From: Clostridium frigoris
Lineage (GTDB): Bacteria; Bacillota; Clostridia; Clostridiales; Clostridiaceae
Assembly (NCBI RefSeq): GCF_018861865.1
Contig: NZ_JAHLDV010000002.1
Span: forward strand, 124,001 to 188,000
Length of the DNA: 64,000 bases
Reading direction: 5' to 3'
Of the stretch, positions 26,518 to 35,777 are shown in pieces. Position numbers and translations under genes: made by a program. Below the pieces are notes generated by a model that saw nothing but the letters and a program-made list of their open reading frames with translations, ran no database searches and was not told where the DNA came from. Each line of letters starts with the position of its first letter. Position 1 is the stretch's first letter.

Positions 26518-26552
26518 TAACCATTCTTTTAAATAAGGTGGTTATTTTTTTA
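26518..26552 (+). terminator. Terminator after the dioxygenase-like gene
   Basis: TAACCA pairs with TGGTTA across a loop of about 15 bases, followed by a run of T. A longer alternative pairing with AAATAAC upstream is also possible. The stem is modest. Confidence 0.6.
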
Positions 26553-26722
26553 TATTATTATAGAATAAAGTTTATAATTAGGAAGATTTATGATATAATG
26601 TAAGTTGAATTATTTTTAGGTAATTAACCTCTTGTAAATATTTAAAATCGTAAATATACGGCTAAATAGACAACAATAATATCAGATTTTTGTAATAGTA
26701 TATAAATCTAGGAGTGGAAAAT

Positions 26723-27610
26723 ATGGAAGAAAAATATAATAATTTAAAAATTGCAGAACGAGGTGCTCGTATAAGTATTCTTGCTTATATAGCACTCGCC
26801 GCACTAAAGCTCGGAATTGGATATTTATCTAATTCAAAGGGTCTAGCAGCAGATGGACTAAACAACACAACGGATATAGTTTCTTCACTAGCTGTATTAA
26901 TTGGATTGAAAATATCCAGAAAACCTGCTGATGATGATCATCTTTATGGCCATTTTAGAGCGGAAACTATGGCATCACTTATTGCCTCCTTAATTATGAT
27001 AGCGGTAGGTCTGAATGTTTTATATAATGCGGTCAACTCTATTATCTTTTTTAAAGCCCAGGTACCAGACTTAAAGGCAGCTTTGGTTGGTATTGTTTGT
27101 GCTGTAGCAATATATTTTGTCTACCGTTATAATAAAAAAATTGCCATTCAAATAAATAGTTCAGGACTTATGGCTGCAGCTAAAGATAATCTTTCAGATG
27201 CCTGGGTTGGTATAGGTACATCTGTAGGCATTATTGCTTCTCAATTTGGATTGCCTTGGGTAGATCCATTGGCTGCAGTTTTAGTTGGCATATTAATTGT
27301 AAAGACTGGTTGGGATATTTTTAGGGAGGCAACACTTAACTTAACAGATGGTTTCGATAAGAAACAATTAGATAATATAACTGAATGCATAAATGAGGTT
27401 TCAAGAGTTAGAAAGGTTAAGGACGTCAGGGCTCGAGTTAATGGAAATAATATTTTTCTTGATATAATAGTAGTAGTTAGTGCAGAATTAAGTGTAGTTG
27501 AAGGTCACAATATCACGGAAGAAATTGAAGGAAAATTGAGAATCGAACTTAATATTACTGAAGCAGTGGTACATGTAGAACCAGAAATTAAATTAGCTAA
27601 AATGGTGTAG
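26723..27610 (+). CDS. Cation diffusion facilitator, Mn2+-exporter type
   Basis: ATG 26723 is preferred to GTG 26714 because AGGAG at 26710-26714 is properly spaced for it. The 295-residue protein has six membrane helices and a C-terminal cytoplasmic metal-sensing domain (about 205-295). Metal-site motifs are DGLNNTTDIVSS in helix 2 and DDDHLYGHFRAE before helix 3, with DNLSDAWVGIG in helix 5. The Asn next to the helix-2 Asp is usual in Mn2+-selective CDFs such as MneP/MntE rather than zinc types (family knowledge). A Mn role fits the nearby Mn2+ riboswitch remnant. An extended -10 TGATATAAT lies about 130 bp upstream, so the leader is long, but no riboswitch is recognised in it. Confidence 0.82.
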   Translation: MEEKYNNLKIAERGARISILAYIALAALKLGIGYLSNSKGLAADGLNNTTDIVSSLAVLIGLKISRKPADDDHLYGHFRAETMASLIASLIMIAVGLNVLYNAVNSIIFFKAQVPDLKAALVGIVCAVAIYFVYRYNKKIAIQINSSGLMAAAKDNLSDAWVGIGTSVGIIASQFGLPWVDPLAAVLVGILIVKTGWDIFREATLNLTDGFDKKQLDNITECINEVSRVRKVKDVRARVNGNNIFLDIIVVVSAELSVVEGHNITEEIEGKLRIELNITEAVVHVEPEIKLAKMV

Positions 27611-27632
27611 AATAAAATCTACACCATTTTTA
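27599..27632 (+). terminator. Terminator of the CDF gene
   Basis: A stem of about 12 bp (AATGGTGTAGA with TCTACACCATT) and a T run. The CDF stop codon lies in the left arm. Confidence 0.9.
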
Positions 27633-27636
27633 TACA

Positions 27637-27924
27637 ATGTTTAAAATTATAGGGAAAAGATTTCATAAAATGTGTCCTCATCATATTGGAATATTTTGGG
27701 TATATATGTTGGAGGATGTAGTATCTTTTGTTGACTGTCCAAATGAGAAATGTAAAATCAATGATAAAAGGTATGAAACTAACAGAATTACTAAAAGAAG
27801 CTCAATAAATTGGTTAAGTTGGTATCCAGTAAATATATATAATGTTATAATCAAACAAATGAAAACAGAATATTTCGCCAAAAGGTGTAAAAATTATGTG
27901 ACATTATGCAAAAAACGAGTATAA
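27637..27924 (+). CDS. Doubtful small ORF of 95 residues
   Basis: The frame opens with ATG immediately after the CDF terminator and has no ribosome site. It holds several Cys residues (MCPHH, DCPNEKCK, AKRCK) but no recognised domain. The opposite strand is also open over much of it. It may be non-coding or a remnant. It is kept because the Cys pattern could be a zinc-binding fold. Confidence 0.2.
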   Translation: MFKIIGKRFHKMCPHHIGIFWVYMLEDVVSFVDCPNEKCKINDKRYETNRITKRSSINWLSWYPVNIYNVIIKQMKTEYFAKRCKNYVTLCKKRV

Positions 27925-28079
27925 TTAATTCAATACTAATTTACAATGGTAATATAGTTATAAAATAAGTTCAAGTATGGTATAAGCTAATGGACTTTTT
28001 TATAAAAGGTAATATAGGGTTGCCTTCTATAAGTTGTAATTCATAACTTTTTAAATTAAGACAGTAGGGGGTAAAAATT

Positions 28080-29402
28080 ATGCAAGTTAAAGTTTCAAAA
28101 TTTGGTGGGAGTTCACTATGTGATAGCAAACAATTTAAAAAAGTAAAAGACATTGTTTTATCAGATGATATGAGGTGTTATATCGTACCCTCAGCTCCAG
28201 GCAAGAGAAGTAAAAGTGATTATAAAATTACAGATCTTTTGTATTTATGTCACCAACATGTGGAAAAATCGCTTCCATTTGATGAATTATTCAAATTAAT
28301 TGAAGAAAGATATATTAGTTTGTGTAGTGAATTAAAACTTTCAATTAATATGTTAGAATATTTAAGAGTCCTTAAGAAAAAAATAACTGATGGTGCTTCG
28401 GAAGATTTTGTTGCAAGCAGGGGAGAATATTTAAATGCTTTAATGCTTGCTGAGTATTTGGGGTATGAATTTGTTGATGCTGCTGAGATTATTGTTTTTA
28501 CAAAAAGTGGACGATTAGATGAAAAAGCAACATACGCTGCTATAAATATTAGATTATCAAAAGTTAAGAAAGCTGTAATACCAGGATTTTATGGTGCTTC
28601 TTATGATGGAAAAATAAGAACCTTTTCAAGAGGAGGTTCTGATATTACCGGGGCAATAATTGCTAAGGGTGTGGGAGCAGCTGTTTATGAAAACTGGACT
28701 GATGTGTCAGGGTTCTTAATGGCGGATCCGAGAATTGTTAATAATCCTAAACCTATTAAAGAGGTAACATATAAAGAACTTAGGGAATTATCATATATGG
28801 GTGCACATGTTTTTCATGAAGAAGCAGTTTTCCCTGTTAAGAATGAGGGAATTCCGATAAATATAAAAAACACTAATAAGCCAGAAGAAAAGGGAACATT
28901 TATTTTAAATGATAAAATAGAAGCGAAATCTGGTAATATTACAGGGATAGCAGGAAAAAAAGATTTTACAGTAATTAATATAGAGAAGACGCTTATGGAC
29001 AAAGATATAGGATACTGTAGAAGGGTTCTCACGGTTCTTGAAAGTAATGGTGTAGCATTTGAGCATATGCCATCAGGTATAGATTCAATTTCATTAGTAA
29101 TTGATGATTCTGAACTAGAAAATAAAACTGATAAAATATTAGAAGAAATTGAAAAACAATGTAATCCAGATTCTTTAATAGTACATCCTAATATGGCATT
29201 AATAGCTGTTGTTGGAGAAGGAATGATAAAAACCAGGGGGATATCTGCCAGAGTATTTAGTGCATTAGCAAAAGGTAATATAAACATAAGAATGATAAAT
29301 CAAGGTTCGAGTGAGCTTAGCATAATTGTTGGCGTAGAAAACGAAGATTTTGAAAGTGCAATAAAGTCAGTGTATAAGGCATTCGAAAATAAAAGTATTT
29401 AA
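28080..29402 (+). CDS. Aspartate kinase
   Basis: A 440-residue enzyme catalysing the first step from aspartate to lysine, threonine and methionine. The N-terminal kinase domain begins VSKFGGSSL (catalytic Lys, ATP loop) and has FVASRGEYLNALML, FSRGGSDITGAIIA and WTDVSGFLMADPRIV (aspartate and nucleotide binding). Two ACT domains fill about 295-440 (ITGIAGKKDFTVINIEKT; LIAVVGEGMIKTRGISARVF), where lysine or threonine would inhibit. AGGGGG lies before the ATG. The homoserine dehydrogenase gene starts 31 bp later, so both feed the homoserine branch. Which amino acid inhibits it cannot be read from the sequence. Confidence 0.92.
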   Translation: MQVKVSKFGGSSLCDSKQFKKVKDIVLSDDMRCYIVPSAPGKRSKSDYKITDLLYLCHQHVEKSLPFDELFKLIEERYISLCSELKLSINMLEYLRVLKKKITDGASEDFVASRGEYLNALMLAEYLGYEFVDAAEIIVFTKSGRLDEKATYAAINIRLSKVKKAVIPGFYGASYDGKIRTFSRGGSDITGAIIAKGVGAAVYENWTDVSGFLMADPRIVNNPKPIKEVTYKELRELSYMGAHVFHEEAVFPVKNEGIPINIKNTNKPEEKGTFILNDKIEAKSGNITGIAGKKDFTVINIEKTLMDKDIGYCRRVLTVLESNGVAFEHMPSGIDSISLVIDDSELENKTDKILEEIEKQCNPDSLIVHPNMALIAVVGEGMIKTRGISARVFSALAKGNINIRMINQGSSELSIIVGVENEDFESAIKSVYKAFENKSI

Positions 29403-29433
29403 TGGAAAAATTATATTGAAGGAGGAAATTAAT

Positions 29434-30723
29434 ATGGAAAAGGTAAAAATAGCAATTTTAGGCTTTGGAAATGTTGGAACAGGAGTATGGAAGATATTAC
29501 AAGAAAACCGGAAAGAAATAATGAAACGTTCAAACTATGACATCGAGGTAGCTAAAATACTGGTAAATGACATAAGTAAAAAGAGAGAAATCGAACTGCC
29601 TAAGGGCGTTTTAACAAATAGTATTGATGATATTATTAATGACGATAGTATAAAAATTGTAGTTGAGCTTATTGGTGGAAGAGATGAAGCCAAGGAATAT
29701 ATGATAAGGGCTATGAAAGCTCAAAAACATATTGTAACCGCAAATAAATTAGTTATTGCAAACTGGGGCGAAGAGTTATTTAAGATAGCGGAAGAAGAAA
29801 ACATTCTGTTTTATTATGAGGCAAGCGTGGCTGGTGGAATACCAATAATACGAGAGATTAATGAGAGTCTTACAGCTAATAGAATTGAACAGATAATTGG
29901 AATTATAAATGGAACAACTAATTATATATTAAGTAAAATGACAATTGATGGTATTAGTTTTGAAGAGGCATTAAAAGAGGCTCAAGAAAAGGGGTATGCA
30001 GAGGCAGATCCAACATCTGACGTTGATGGTTTTGATGCTGTATATAAGCTTGCTATAATGGCCTCACTAGCGTTTGGAACTAAGGTTGATCATGATTGTA
30101 TTTATAGGGAAGGTATAAGAAATATAAGTGCTGTAGATATAGAATATGCGCAAAAGTTTGGTTATACAATAAAACTTTTAGCAATAGCAAAGGAAGATAA
30201 TAATAAGTTAGAGCTTAGAGTACATCCAACATTAATACCATCTAACCACCCAATGGCAAATGTAAATGATGCATTTAATGCAATTCTAATAAAAGGAAAT
30301 GCAGTTGGCGAACTAATGTTGTATGGAAAAGGAGCAGGAGATTTGCCAACTGGGAGTGCTGTTGTAGGTGATATAATATCTATACTTCGAAATAATGTTA
30401 AGCCTTCTGATTTAAAGGCTATAAGTGGTGAGGAAGATTTTAAAGAAGTAAAAAACTCGGATGAAAATGAATCAGAATTTTATATAAGGCTTAACGTTAA
30501 AGATAGGGCAGGAGTTTTAGGGGATACGGCAAAAATATTTGGAAAAAATAATGTTAGCATCACATCCCTTACTCAAGATGTGGTTCATAAAGAATATGTA
30601 TTATTAGCATTTATTACACATAAAAGTTCAGAAAAAAATATAAGAGAGTCACTTAAGAAAATAGAAGAGCTGGAAAATGTTAATGAAATAGAAAGTATAA
30701 TAAGAATAGAATCATTTAATTAA
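29434..30723 (+). CDS. hom: Homoserine dehydrogenase, copy 1
   Basis: ATG 29434 follows AAGGAGG. It reduces aspartate semialdehyde to homoserine. The 429-residue enzyme has the NAD(P)-binding loop LGFGNVGTGVW, the catalytic region YYEASVAGGIPIIREI and GIINGTTNYILSKM, the substrate motif EADPTSDVDGFDAVYKLAIM, and a C-terminal ACT domain (about 350-429). It forms an operon with aspartate kinase. A second, very similar enzyme lies at 46497-47786 in the S-box operon. The two are identical over the first 22 residues and differ mainly in the linker before the ACT domain (about 335-350) and within ACT, so their feedback control may differ. Confidence 0.95.
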   Translation: MEKVKIAILGFGNVGTGVWKILQENRKEIMKRSNYDIEVAKILVNDISKKREIELPKGVLTNSIDDIINDDSIKIVVELIGGRDEAKEYMIRAMKAQKHIVTANKLVIANWGEELFKIAEEENILFYYEASVAGGIPIIREINESLTANRIEQIIGIINGTTNYILSKMTIDGISFEEALKEAQEKGYAEADPTSDVDGFDAVYKLAIMASLAFGTKVDHDCIYREGIRNISAVDIEYAQKFGYTIKLLAIAKEDNNKLELRVHPTLIPSNHPMANVNDAFNAILIKGNAVGELMLYGKGAGDLPTGSAVVGDIISILRNNVKPSDLKAISGEEDFKEVKNSDENESEFYIRLNVKDRAGVLGDTAKIFGKNNVSITSLTQDVVHKEYVLLAFITHKSSEKNIRESLKKIEELENVNEIESIIRIESFN

Positions 30724-30737
30724 ATTTCATAAGATGA

Positions 30738-30772
30738 ACAAAAACAACTAACAATTTGTTAGTTGTTTTTGT
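30738..30772 (+). terminator. Terminator after homoserine dehydrogenase copy 1
   Basis: Near-perfect palindrome of 17-bp arms (30738-30754 and 30756-30772; effective loop 5-7 bases) ending in T-rich sequence. Confidence 0.88.
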
Positions 30773-30790
30773 AAAAAGGAGTATAAATAA

Positions 30791-31957
30791 ATGAAAGACC
30801 AAATTATTAAGCAAGTTCAAAATATAAAAGAAAAACTGTGGGAAATAAATGATTACATTTATTATAATCCAGAACTTGGTAATGAAGAATTTAAGGCTAT
30901 GGAAAAATTAACTTCTCTACTATCTGAATATTCTTTTGAAATTGAAAAGGGAATAGCTAATAGAAAAACAGCATTTAAAGCAGTATATAACAGTAATAGA
31001 AAGGGTCCGACTATTGCTTTTTTATGTGAATATGATGCACTGCCAGAAATAGGACATGGGTGTGGGCATGATATGATTGGTACAATTAGTATTGGCGCAG
31101 CAATTGGGTTAAGGAAGGTACTAAGAGAAGTAGGCGGCATAATAGAGGTTTATGGAACCCCTGCTGAGGAAACAAATGGTGCGAAAAGTGATATGGTAGA
31201 GCAAGGAGTATTTGATAATGTTGATGTTGCTATGATGATGCACCCATATGGAAAAACATGTAGAAGTGGTCCAGCACTCGCAATGGAGGCACTAAAGTTT
31301 GAATTTACTGGAAAGTCTAGTCATGCATCAAGTTCGCCTGAAGAAGGAATTAATGCTTTGGATGCCGTTATATTAATGTTTAATGGCGTAAATGCTATAA
31401 GGCAACATGTAACGTCTGATGTACGGATACATGGGATTATAAGTGAAGGGGGCATCGCTGCAAACATAGTACCAGGTAGAGCAGTTGCAAAATTTTATGT
31501 AAGAGCTCTTAAGAAAAGTTACTTGAGGGAAGTAATTCAAAAGGTAAAAAATATTGCTAGTGGAGCGGCACTTATGACTGGGTCAAGTCTTGAAGTTAGT
31601 TTATATGAATCTCCATTTGATGATATGAACACAAATGAAAACCTGTCTGATACATTTAATGATAATTTGAGAAACCTTGGTATAACAGATATTAACCCAT
31701 CAGAGAATATTGGATCTTTAGATATGGGGAATGTAAGTTATGTTGTTCCTTCAATTCATCCACTACTTGGGATAGGTAACCCAAACTTAAATTTACATAC
31801 GGAGGAAATGGCTAAAGCGACAATAACTGATAAGGCTCATAATGCCTTAATTATAGGGGCTACTGCACTTGCCCTTACAGGATATGATGTTATTACGAAT
31901 AGTGAATTACTTTCTAAGATAAAAGAAGAGTTTGTCCAAAGTACAACAGAGCTATAG
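30791..31957 (+). CDS. M20-family amidohydrolase (AbgB/p-aminobenzoyl-glutamate hydrolase-like)
   Basis: A 388-residue cytosolic metallohydrolase with AAAGGAG before the ATG. Metal-binding and catalytic motifs are GHGCGHDMIG, YGTPAEETNGAK and MMMHPYGKT. The dimerisation domain sits at about 170-285 (KSSHASSSPEEGINALDA), and a late SIHPLLGIGN segment supplies the last ligand. The group cleaves amide bonds of acyl- or benzoyl-amino acids. It follows the hom terminator by 18 bp, so it may be cotranscribed by readthrough or have its own weak promoter. Substrate unknown. Confidence 0.85.
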   Translation: MKDQIIKQVQNIKEKLWEINDYIYYNPELGNEEFKAMEKLTSLLSEYSFEIEKGIANRKTAFKAVYNSNRKGPTIAFLCEYDALPEIGHGCGHDMIGTISIGAAIGLRKVLREVGGIIEVYGTPAEETNGAKSDMVEQGVFDNVDVAMMMHPYGKTCRSGPALAMEALKFEFTGKSSHASSSPEEGINALDAVILMFNGVNAIRQHVTSDVRIHGIISEGGIAANIVPGRAVAKFYVRALKKSYLREVIQKVKNIASGAALMTGSSLEVSLYESPFDDMNTNENLSDTFNDNLRNLGITDINPSENIGSLDMGNVSYVVPSIHPLLGIGNPNLNLHTEEMAKATITDKAHNALIIGATALALTGYDVITNSELLSKIKEEFVQSTTEL

Positions 31958-31987
31958 ACAAATTTATACTAATAATTTAAAGTGATA

Positions 31988-32034
31988 CTTTTTAGCATTG
32001 AAATTAAAAAATTGATGCTAAGAAGCTTTTTTTT
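31988..32034 (+). terminator. Terminator after the M20 gene
   Basis: An 11-bp stem with one mismatch (31988-31998 with 32015-32025), a loop that can extend the stem by AATT/AATT, and eight T residues. Confidence 0.85.
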
Positions 32035-32045
32035 ATATTTAAAAC

Positions 32046-32073
32046 TTGAATATTTATTTTAATACAGTATAAT
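32046..32073 (+). promoter_or_regulatory. Sigma-A-type promoter of the levR-like gene
   Basis: TTGAAT at 32046-32051 and TATAAT at 32068-32073 with 16 bp between them, about 40 bp before the start codon. The activator is thus transcribed by ordinary polymerase, separately from its sigma-54 target. Confidence 0.6.
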
Positions 32074-32114
32074 AAAGGAAGTGTATAAGTGTATTAATCT
32101 TTGGGGGTGGTAAT

Positions 32115-34910
32115 TTGAAGAGAAGCGAAAAAATCTATGAGTATATTTCTGAAAAAACGAAGAAATTTAATTGGGAAAACTTAGAGGAAAAAATCGGTTT
32201 TAGCGCATCTGAAATATCTCAGGGTTTAGATATTTTAAGAAATAACGTAAGTATGGAATTAAATGAATTACTTAGGCAAGATAGAATAATAAAAATAAAA
32301 TCTAGACCTGTGTTATACGTTGATAATGTTTGTTTAGAAAGAATTTTAAATGAAAAGCTTCCAGTTGGACCAATAGAAGTAAAAAATTTAAATGAGTTAT
32401 TGCTTAAAAAAAATGAAATTAGCCAGGAAGAATGTCCTTTTGATAAATTAATTGGGGCACAAACTAGTCTTAAAAATCAAATCGAACAGGCAAAAGCTGC
32501 AATACTTTATCCTCCAAATGGTTTACACACATTAATTGTTGGTCAAACAGGAGTGGGTAAAACCTTGTTTGCAAATATGATGTACAAACAGGCAAAGTAT
32601 TCAAAAAAATTGGATGAAAAATCACCATTTATAGTATTTAATTGTGCTGATTATTATAACAATCCTCAACTTTTAATCTCACATCTTTTTGGACATATTA
32701 AAGGGGCATACACTGGTGCTGATAGCGAAAAAGCCGGAATTGTTGAAAAAGCAGATACCGGTATATTATTTCTAGATGAAATACATAGATTACCACCAGA
32801 AGGACAGGAAATGTTGTTTTATTTTATGGATACCGGTATGTTTAATAGATTAGGTGAGACAGAGAGAAACAGAAAATCATGTGTTTTAATAATTGGAGCC
32901 ACTACGGAGGATCCAAACTCGTCACTACTAAAGACATTTGTAAGAAGAATACCAATAATTATAACTATCCCTAACTTTGATAAAAGGACAGCCAGTGATA
33001 AAGTTGATTTTATCAAATTTTTACTAGCCAATGAGGCACATAGAGTAAATAAAGTAATAAAAATTGAAGATGAGGCAGTAAAGGCAATTATTGGAAGTAC
33101 ATCTTATGGGAATATTGGTCAGATGAAATCAAATATTCAACTTATTTGTGCTAAGGGTTTTTTAAATAGTATCAATAATAAGGATTTTATAGAAATAGAC
33201 TTTAATTCGTTACCTTCAGATATTAAAAGTGGATTATTTTATCTAAGTGGCAAACGTAAAGAAATGGAAGAAATATCTGGCTATTTAGAGTCGCAACTAA
33301 TAGTTACTCCAGAAGGTCACAGTGTATTAATTGAAAAAGATCCTTATGATCCACCTTTTAATTTATACAAAATAATAGAAGATAAGGCAGCAATTTTAAA
33401 AAAAGGAGGTGCAGATGAGGAGTATATAAACAATTTTATTACAACTGATATTAATGTTCATATTAAATCCTTTTATAACAAGGTTAAAAATGATGAGGAT
33501 GGTAGAAGTAAAATATTAAAAATAGTAGATGAAGATATTCTTGAATTTTCAGAAGAAATAATGGACATGATTGAAAAAAAGCTTGATAAAACACTAACTG
33601 ATAGATTTTTATATGCGTTAAGTCTACATTTAAGTTCATTTTTAAACAGATTAAGTAATCATCAAAATCTTAAGTATAAAAATATAGAAGGTATAATAGA
33701 TGATAAACGTACAGAATACAATATTGCAGTAGATGTAAAGGGAATGGTTGAAAAAAAATATAATGTGGTTGTTCCAAAGATTGAAGTTATATATCTTACA
33801 TTGTTAATCAGTTCTATTACGGAGGAACAAACAAATCAGCATGTAGCAATAATTGTAGCTGCACATGGAAGCAGCACAGCAAGTAGTATGGTTAATGTGG
33901 CAAAGCAGCTTCTGGGGGAAGGTGTAATTGAAGCAATAGATATGCCACTCGAAGTTAGTCCTACTAAAACTTTAGATGAAGTTATTGAGAAGGTTAGGGA
34001 AATAGATATGGGTAAGGGTGTTCTATTACTTGTGGATATGGGTTCACTTGTTAATTTTGAGTCTATAATAATGGAAAAAACAGATATAAAGGTTAGGACA
34101 CTAGATATGGTTACCACCTCATTGGTATTAGAAGCCATAAGGAAAGCAACTATTTTAGATATGAGTTTAGATGCCTTATATAATTCTTTAAGGCAATTTA
34201 GAGGGTATTCAAAGATTGCGGAAGAAGAGAAAGTTATTAATGAAGATGATGCAAATAAGAAAAAGGCAATAATAACAATATGTTCCACAGGTGAGGGGAC
34301 TGCAGTAAAGCTAAAAGGACTTGTTCAAAACATTGTTAGAAGCACAGATGAAAAAGAAATTGAAATTTTACCAATAAGCATAAAAGACATAAAAAGGGAA
34401 ATGATAAAGATAAAAAACAATTATAATATTATAGCTTCTGTTGGTATAATAAACCCTAAAATTGAAGCTCCATTTATCTCCCTTGAAGAGTTAATTAGTG
34501 GTAATGGTGAAAATATTTTAATGAGTATAATACAGAAAAAAAGCTTTAAAATTGAAAAAGGCCATGAAAATATAGTAGTTAAGGATCTATGCGAAGACAG
34601 TTTAAATCAATTTTTAACTTATTTAAACCCTTCTAAAATAATAAGTGTATTGTATCAATTTGTGAATATTTTAGAAGAAAACACAGAAATAAGCTTTAAC
34701 AATGCAACAAAAATAAGAATAATGGTGCATGTAGGTTGTGCACTAGAGAGAATGATAATAAAGGATGGGTTAAAGTACAAGAGGGAAAAAGCTAAGCTAA
34801 ATTCACACTTGGTAGAGATTATTATAGAAGCAAATAAAGTATTTAAAGACGCAATAAATATAAGTTTAACAGAAGATGAAATATTATTTTTAGCAGAAAT
34901 GATAGAATAG
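32115..34910 (+). CDS. levR: LevR/ManR-type sigma-54-dependent activator with PTS regulatory domains
   Basis: A 931-residue regulator starting at TTG 32115 (GGGGGTGG upstream). Order: N-terminal winged-helix DNA-binding region (about 1-90); AAA+ domain with Walker A VGQTGVGKT (about 142), the sigma-54-contacting loop GAYTGA (about 197) and Walker B GILFLDEIH (about 216); PRD1 (about 450-560); EIIA-Man-like domain with IIVAAHGSST carrying a phosphorylatable His (about 584); EIIB-like domain (about 730-820); and PRD2 (about 830-925) with MVHVGCALERM. In Listeria and Bacillus such proteins turn on a mannose-family PTS when phosphorylation by the PTS changes. A sigma-54 promoter and PTS genes lie directly downstream, making this their activator. 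Confidence 0.92.
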   Translation: MKRSEKIYEYISEKTKKFNWENLEEKIGFSASEISQGLDILRNNVSMELNELLRQDRIIKIKSRPVLYVDNVCLERILNEKLPVGPIEVKNLNELLLKKNEISQEECPFDKLIGAQTSLKNQIEQAKAAILYPPNGLHTLIVGQTGVGKTLFANMMYKQAKYSKKLDEKSPFIVFNCADYYNNPQLLISHLFGHIKGAYTGADSEKAGIVEKADTGILFLDEIHRLPPEGQEMLFYFMDTGMFNRLGETERNRKSCVLIIGATTEDPNSSLLKTFVRRIPIIITIPNFDKRTASDKVDFIKFLLANEAHRVNKVIKIEDEAVKAIIGSTSYGNIGQMKSNIQLICAKGFLNSINNKDFIEIDFNSLPSDIKSGLFYLSGKRKEMEEISGYLESQLIVTPEGHSVLIEKDPYDPPFNLYKIIEDKAAILKKGGADEEYINNFITTDINVHIKSFYNKVKNDEDGRSKILKIVDEDILEFSEEIMDMIEKKLDKTLTDRFLYALSLHLSSFLNRLSNHQNLKYKNIEGIIDDKRTEYNIAVDVKGMVEKKYNVVVPKIEVIYLTLLISSITEEQTNQHVAIIVAAHGSSTASSMVNVAKQLLGEGVIEAIDMPLEVSPTKTLDEVIEKVREIDMGKGVLLLVDMGSLVNFESIIMEKTDIKVRTLDMVTTSLVLEAIRKATILDMSLDALYNSLRQFRGYSKIAEEEKVINEDDANKKKAIITICSTGEGTAVKLKGLVQNIVRSTDEKEIEILPISIKDIKREMIKIKNNYNIIASVGIINPKIEAPFISLEELISGNGENILMSIIQKKSFKIEKGHENIVVKDLCEDSLNQFLTYLNPSKIISVLYQFVNILEENTEISFNNATKIRIMVHVGCALERMIIKDGLKYKREKAKLNSHLVEIIIEANKVFKDAINISLTEDEILFLAEMIE

Positions 34911-35060
34911 AAGATAATATGCTGATACACTTCTCTTTTAACACACTTTTTTATCAACGGAAAATTAAAGTTAGTATTAAAACTATAGAAGAAGTGTATT
35001 AATATAAAGGAATTAAAAAAAATTTAAAAAAAATGGCTATTTTAAAAGATTTAACGACAT

Positions 35061-35187
35061 TTCAGAAGGAAAGTTTCCCACTTCTTCAAGGGCGGAGTTA
35101 ACTGCCTTATCAAGAACAAAACTTCAGTGGTAGTATAAATCTCCTTCTGAAGTCGTTGATATTGCAGCTCCGCAGGAGATGATTTAA
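35061..35187 (+). repeat. Intergenic repeat element, left copy near the PTS block
   Basis: Part of the 375-bp gap between levR and the PTS. TTCAGAAGGA (35061-35070) pairs exactly with TCCTTCTGAA (35142-35151), and ATCTCC pairs with GGAGAT further in. The last 33 bp (35155-35187) recur at 38717-38749 with 29 of 33 bases the same. In one frame it spells peptide-like text ending SEVVDIAAPQEMI, but interrupted by a stop. It looks like a dispersed clostridial repeat or a transposon scar; the family is not identified. Confidence 0.5.
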
Positions 35188-35214
35188 CACAAATATAAAA
35201 AACAATACACTATT

Positions 35215-35231
35215 TTGGCACGACAATTGCT
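35215..35231 (+). promoter_or_regulatory. Sigma-54 (-24/-12) promoter of the mannose PTS operon
   Basis: TTGGCACGACAATTGCT matches the RpoN consensus TGGCACNNNNNTTGCW exactly, with GG at 35217-35218 and GC at 35229-35230, ten bases apart. It lies 55 bp before the first PTS gene and just downstream of the LevR activator gene. Enhancer sites for LevR would be expected in 34911-35210 but none could be named. Confidence 0.92.
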
Positions 35232-35285
35232 ATATTTAATAGTATGACAACTTAGGTGAAATTGCTGATGAGGGGATGATTTATA

Positions 35286-35759
35286 ATGAATATAGTGCTT
35301 GCAAGAATTGATGACAGATTAATACATGGTCAAGTAGCAACAATTTGGTCAAAAGACACAAAGTGTCAAAGAATTATTGTATGCAATGATGATGTAAAAA
35401 AGGACTTAATTAGAAAGACACTTTTGGAGCAAGCTACACCTCCAGGAATTAAATCAAGTGTTGTAGGAATTGATGAGGCAATAAGAGCTTATAATATTCC
35501 GAAATACAAAGATGATAGAGTGCTATTTCTATTCACTAATCCAACTGATGTTGTAAGAATGGTTGAAGGTGGAGTAGCCATAAAGAGTGTAAATATTGGT
35601 GGTATGTCATTTAAAGTAGGAAAGAAACAAATAACTAGTGTAGTATCAGTTGATGAAACAGATATTGAAGCTTTCAAAAAATTAAATGAAAAAGGAATTG
35701 AACTGGAAATAAGAAAAATTTCTTCAGATTCAAAAGTAGATTTAATGTCAAAATTATAG
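35286..35759 (+). CDS. Stand-alone mannose-family PTS EIIB component
   Basis: A 157-residue cytoplasmic protein with the EIIB-Man motif LARIDDRLIHGQVATIW, the phosphorylated His being residue 14, followed by AVVGIDEAI-like and GGMSFKVGKKQI segments of the sorbose/mannose IIB fold. It passes phosphate from EIIA to the incoming sugar. It is first behind the sigma-54 promoter and uses AGA-rich codons like the host. The downstream manL gene has its own fused IIB domain, so this copy is redundant for transport. It may instead phosphorylate LevR or serve another IIC/IID pair (inference). Confidence 0.88.
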   Translation: MNIVLARIDDRLIHGQVATIWSKDTKCQRIIVCNDDVKKDLIRKTLLEQATPPGIKSSVVGIDEAIRAYNIPKYKDDRVLFLFTNPTDVVRMVEGGVAIKSVNIGGMSFKVGKKQITSVVSVDETDIEAFKKLNEKGIELEIRKISSDSKVDLMSKL

Positions 35760-35777
35760 ATTTTATGGGTTTTATTT

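Noticed and set aside
28814-29287. Minus-strand open frame of 157 codons inside aspartate kinase
   Set aside because: Antisense to the ACT domains, which are clearly coding on the plus strand.
35041-35190. Possible coding remnant of a transposase in the levR-PTS gap
   Set aside because: Peptide-like text appears on both strands but with stops, and no transposase motif could be named; kept only as a repeat element.
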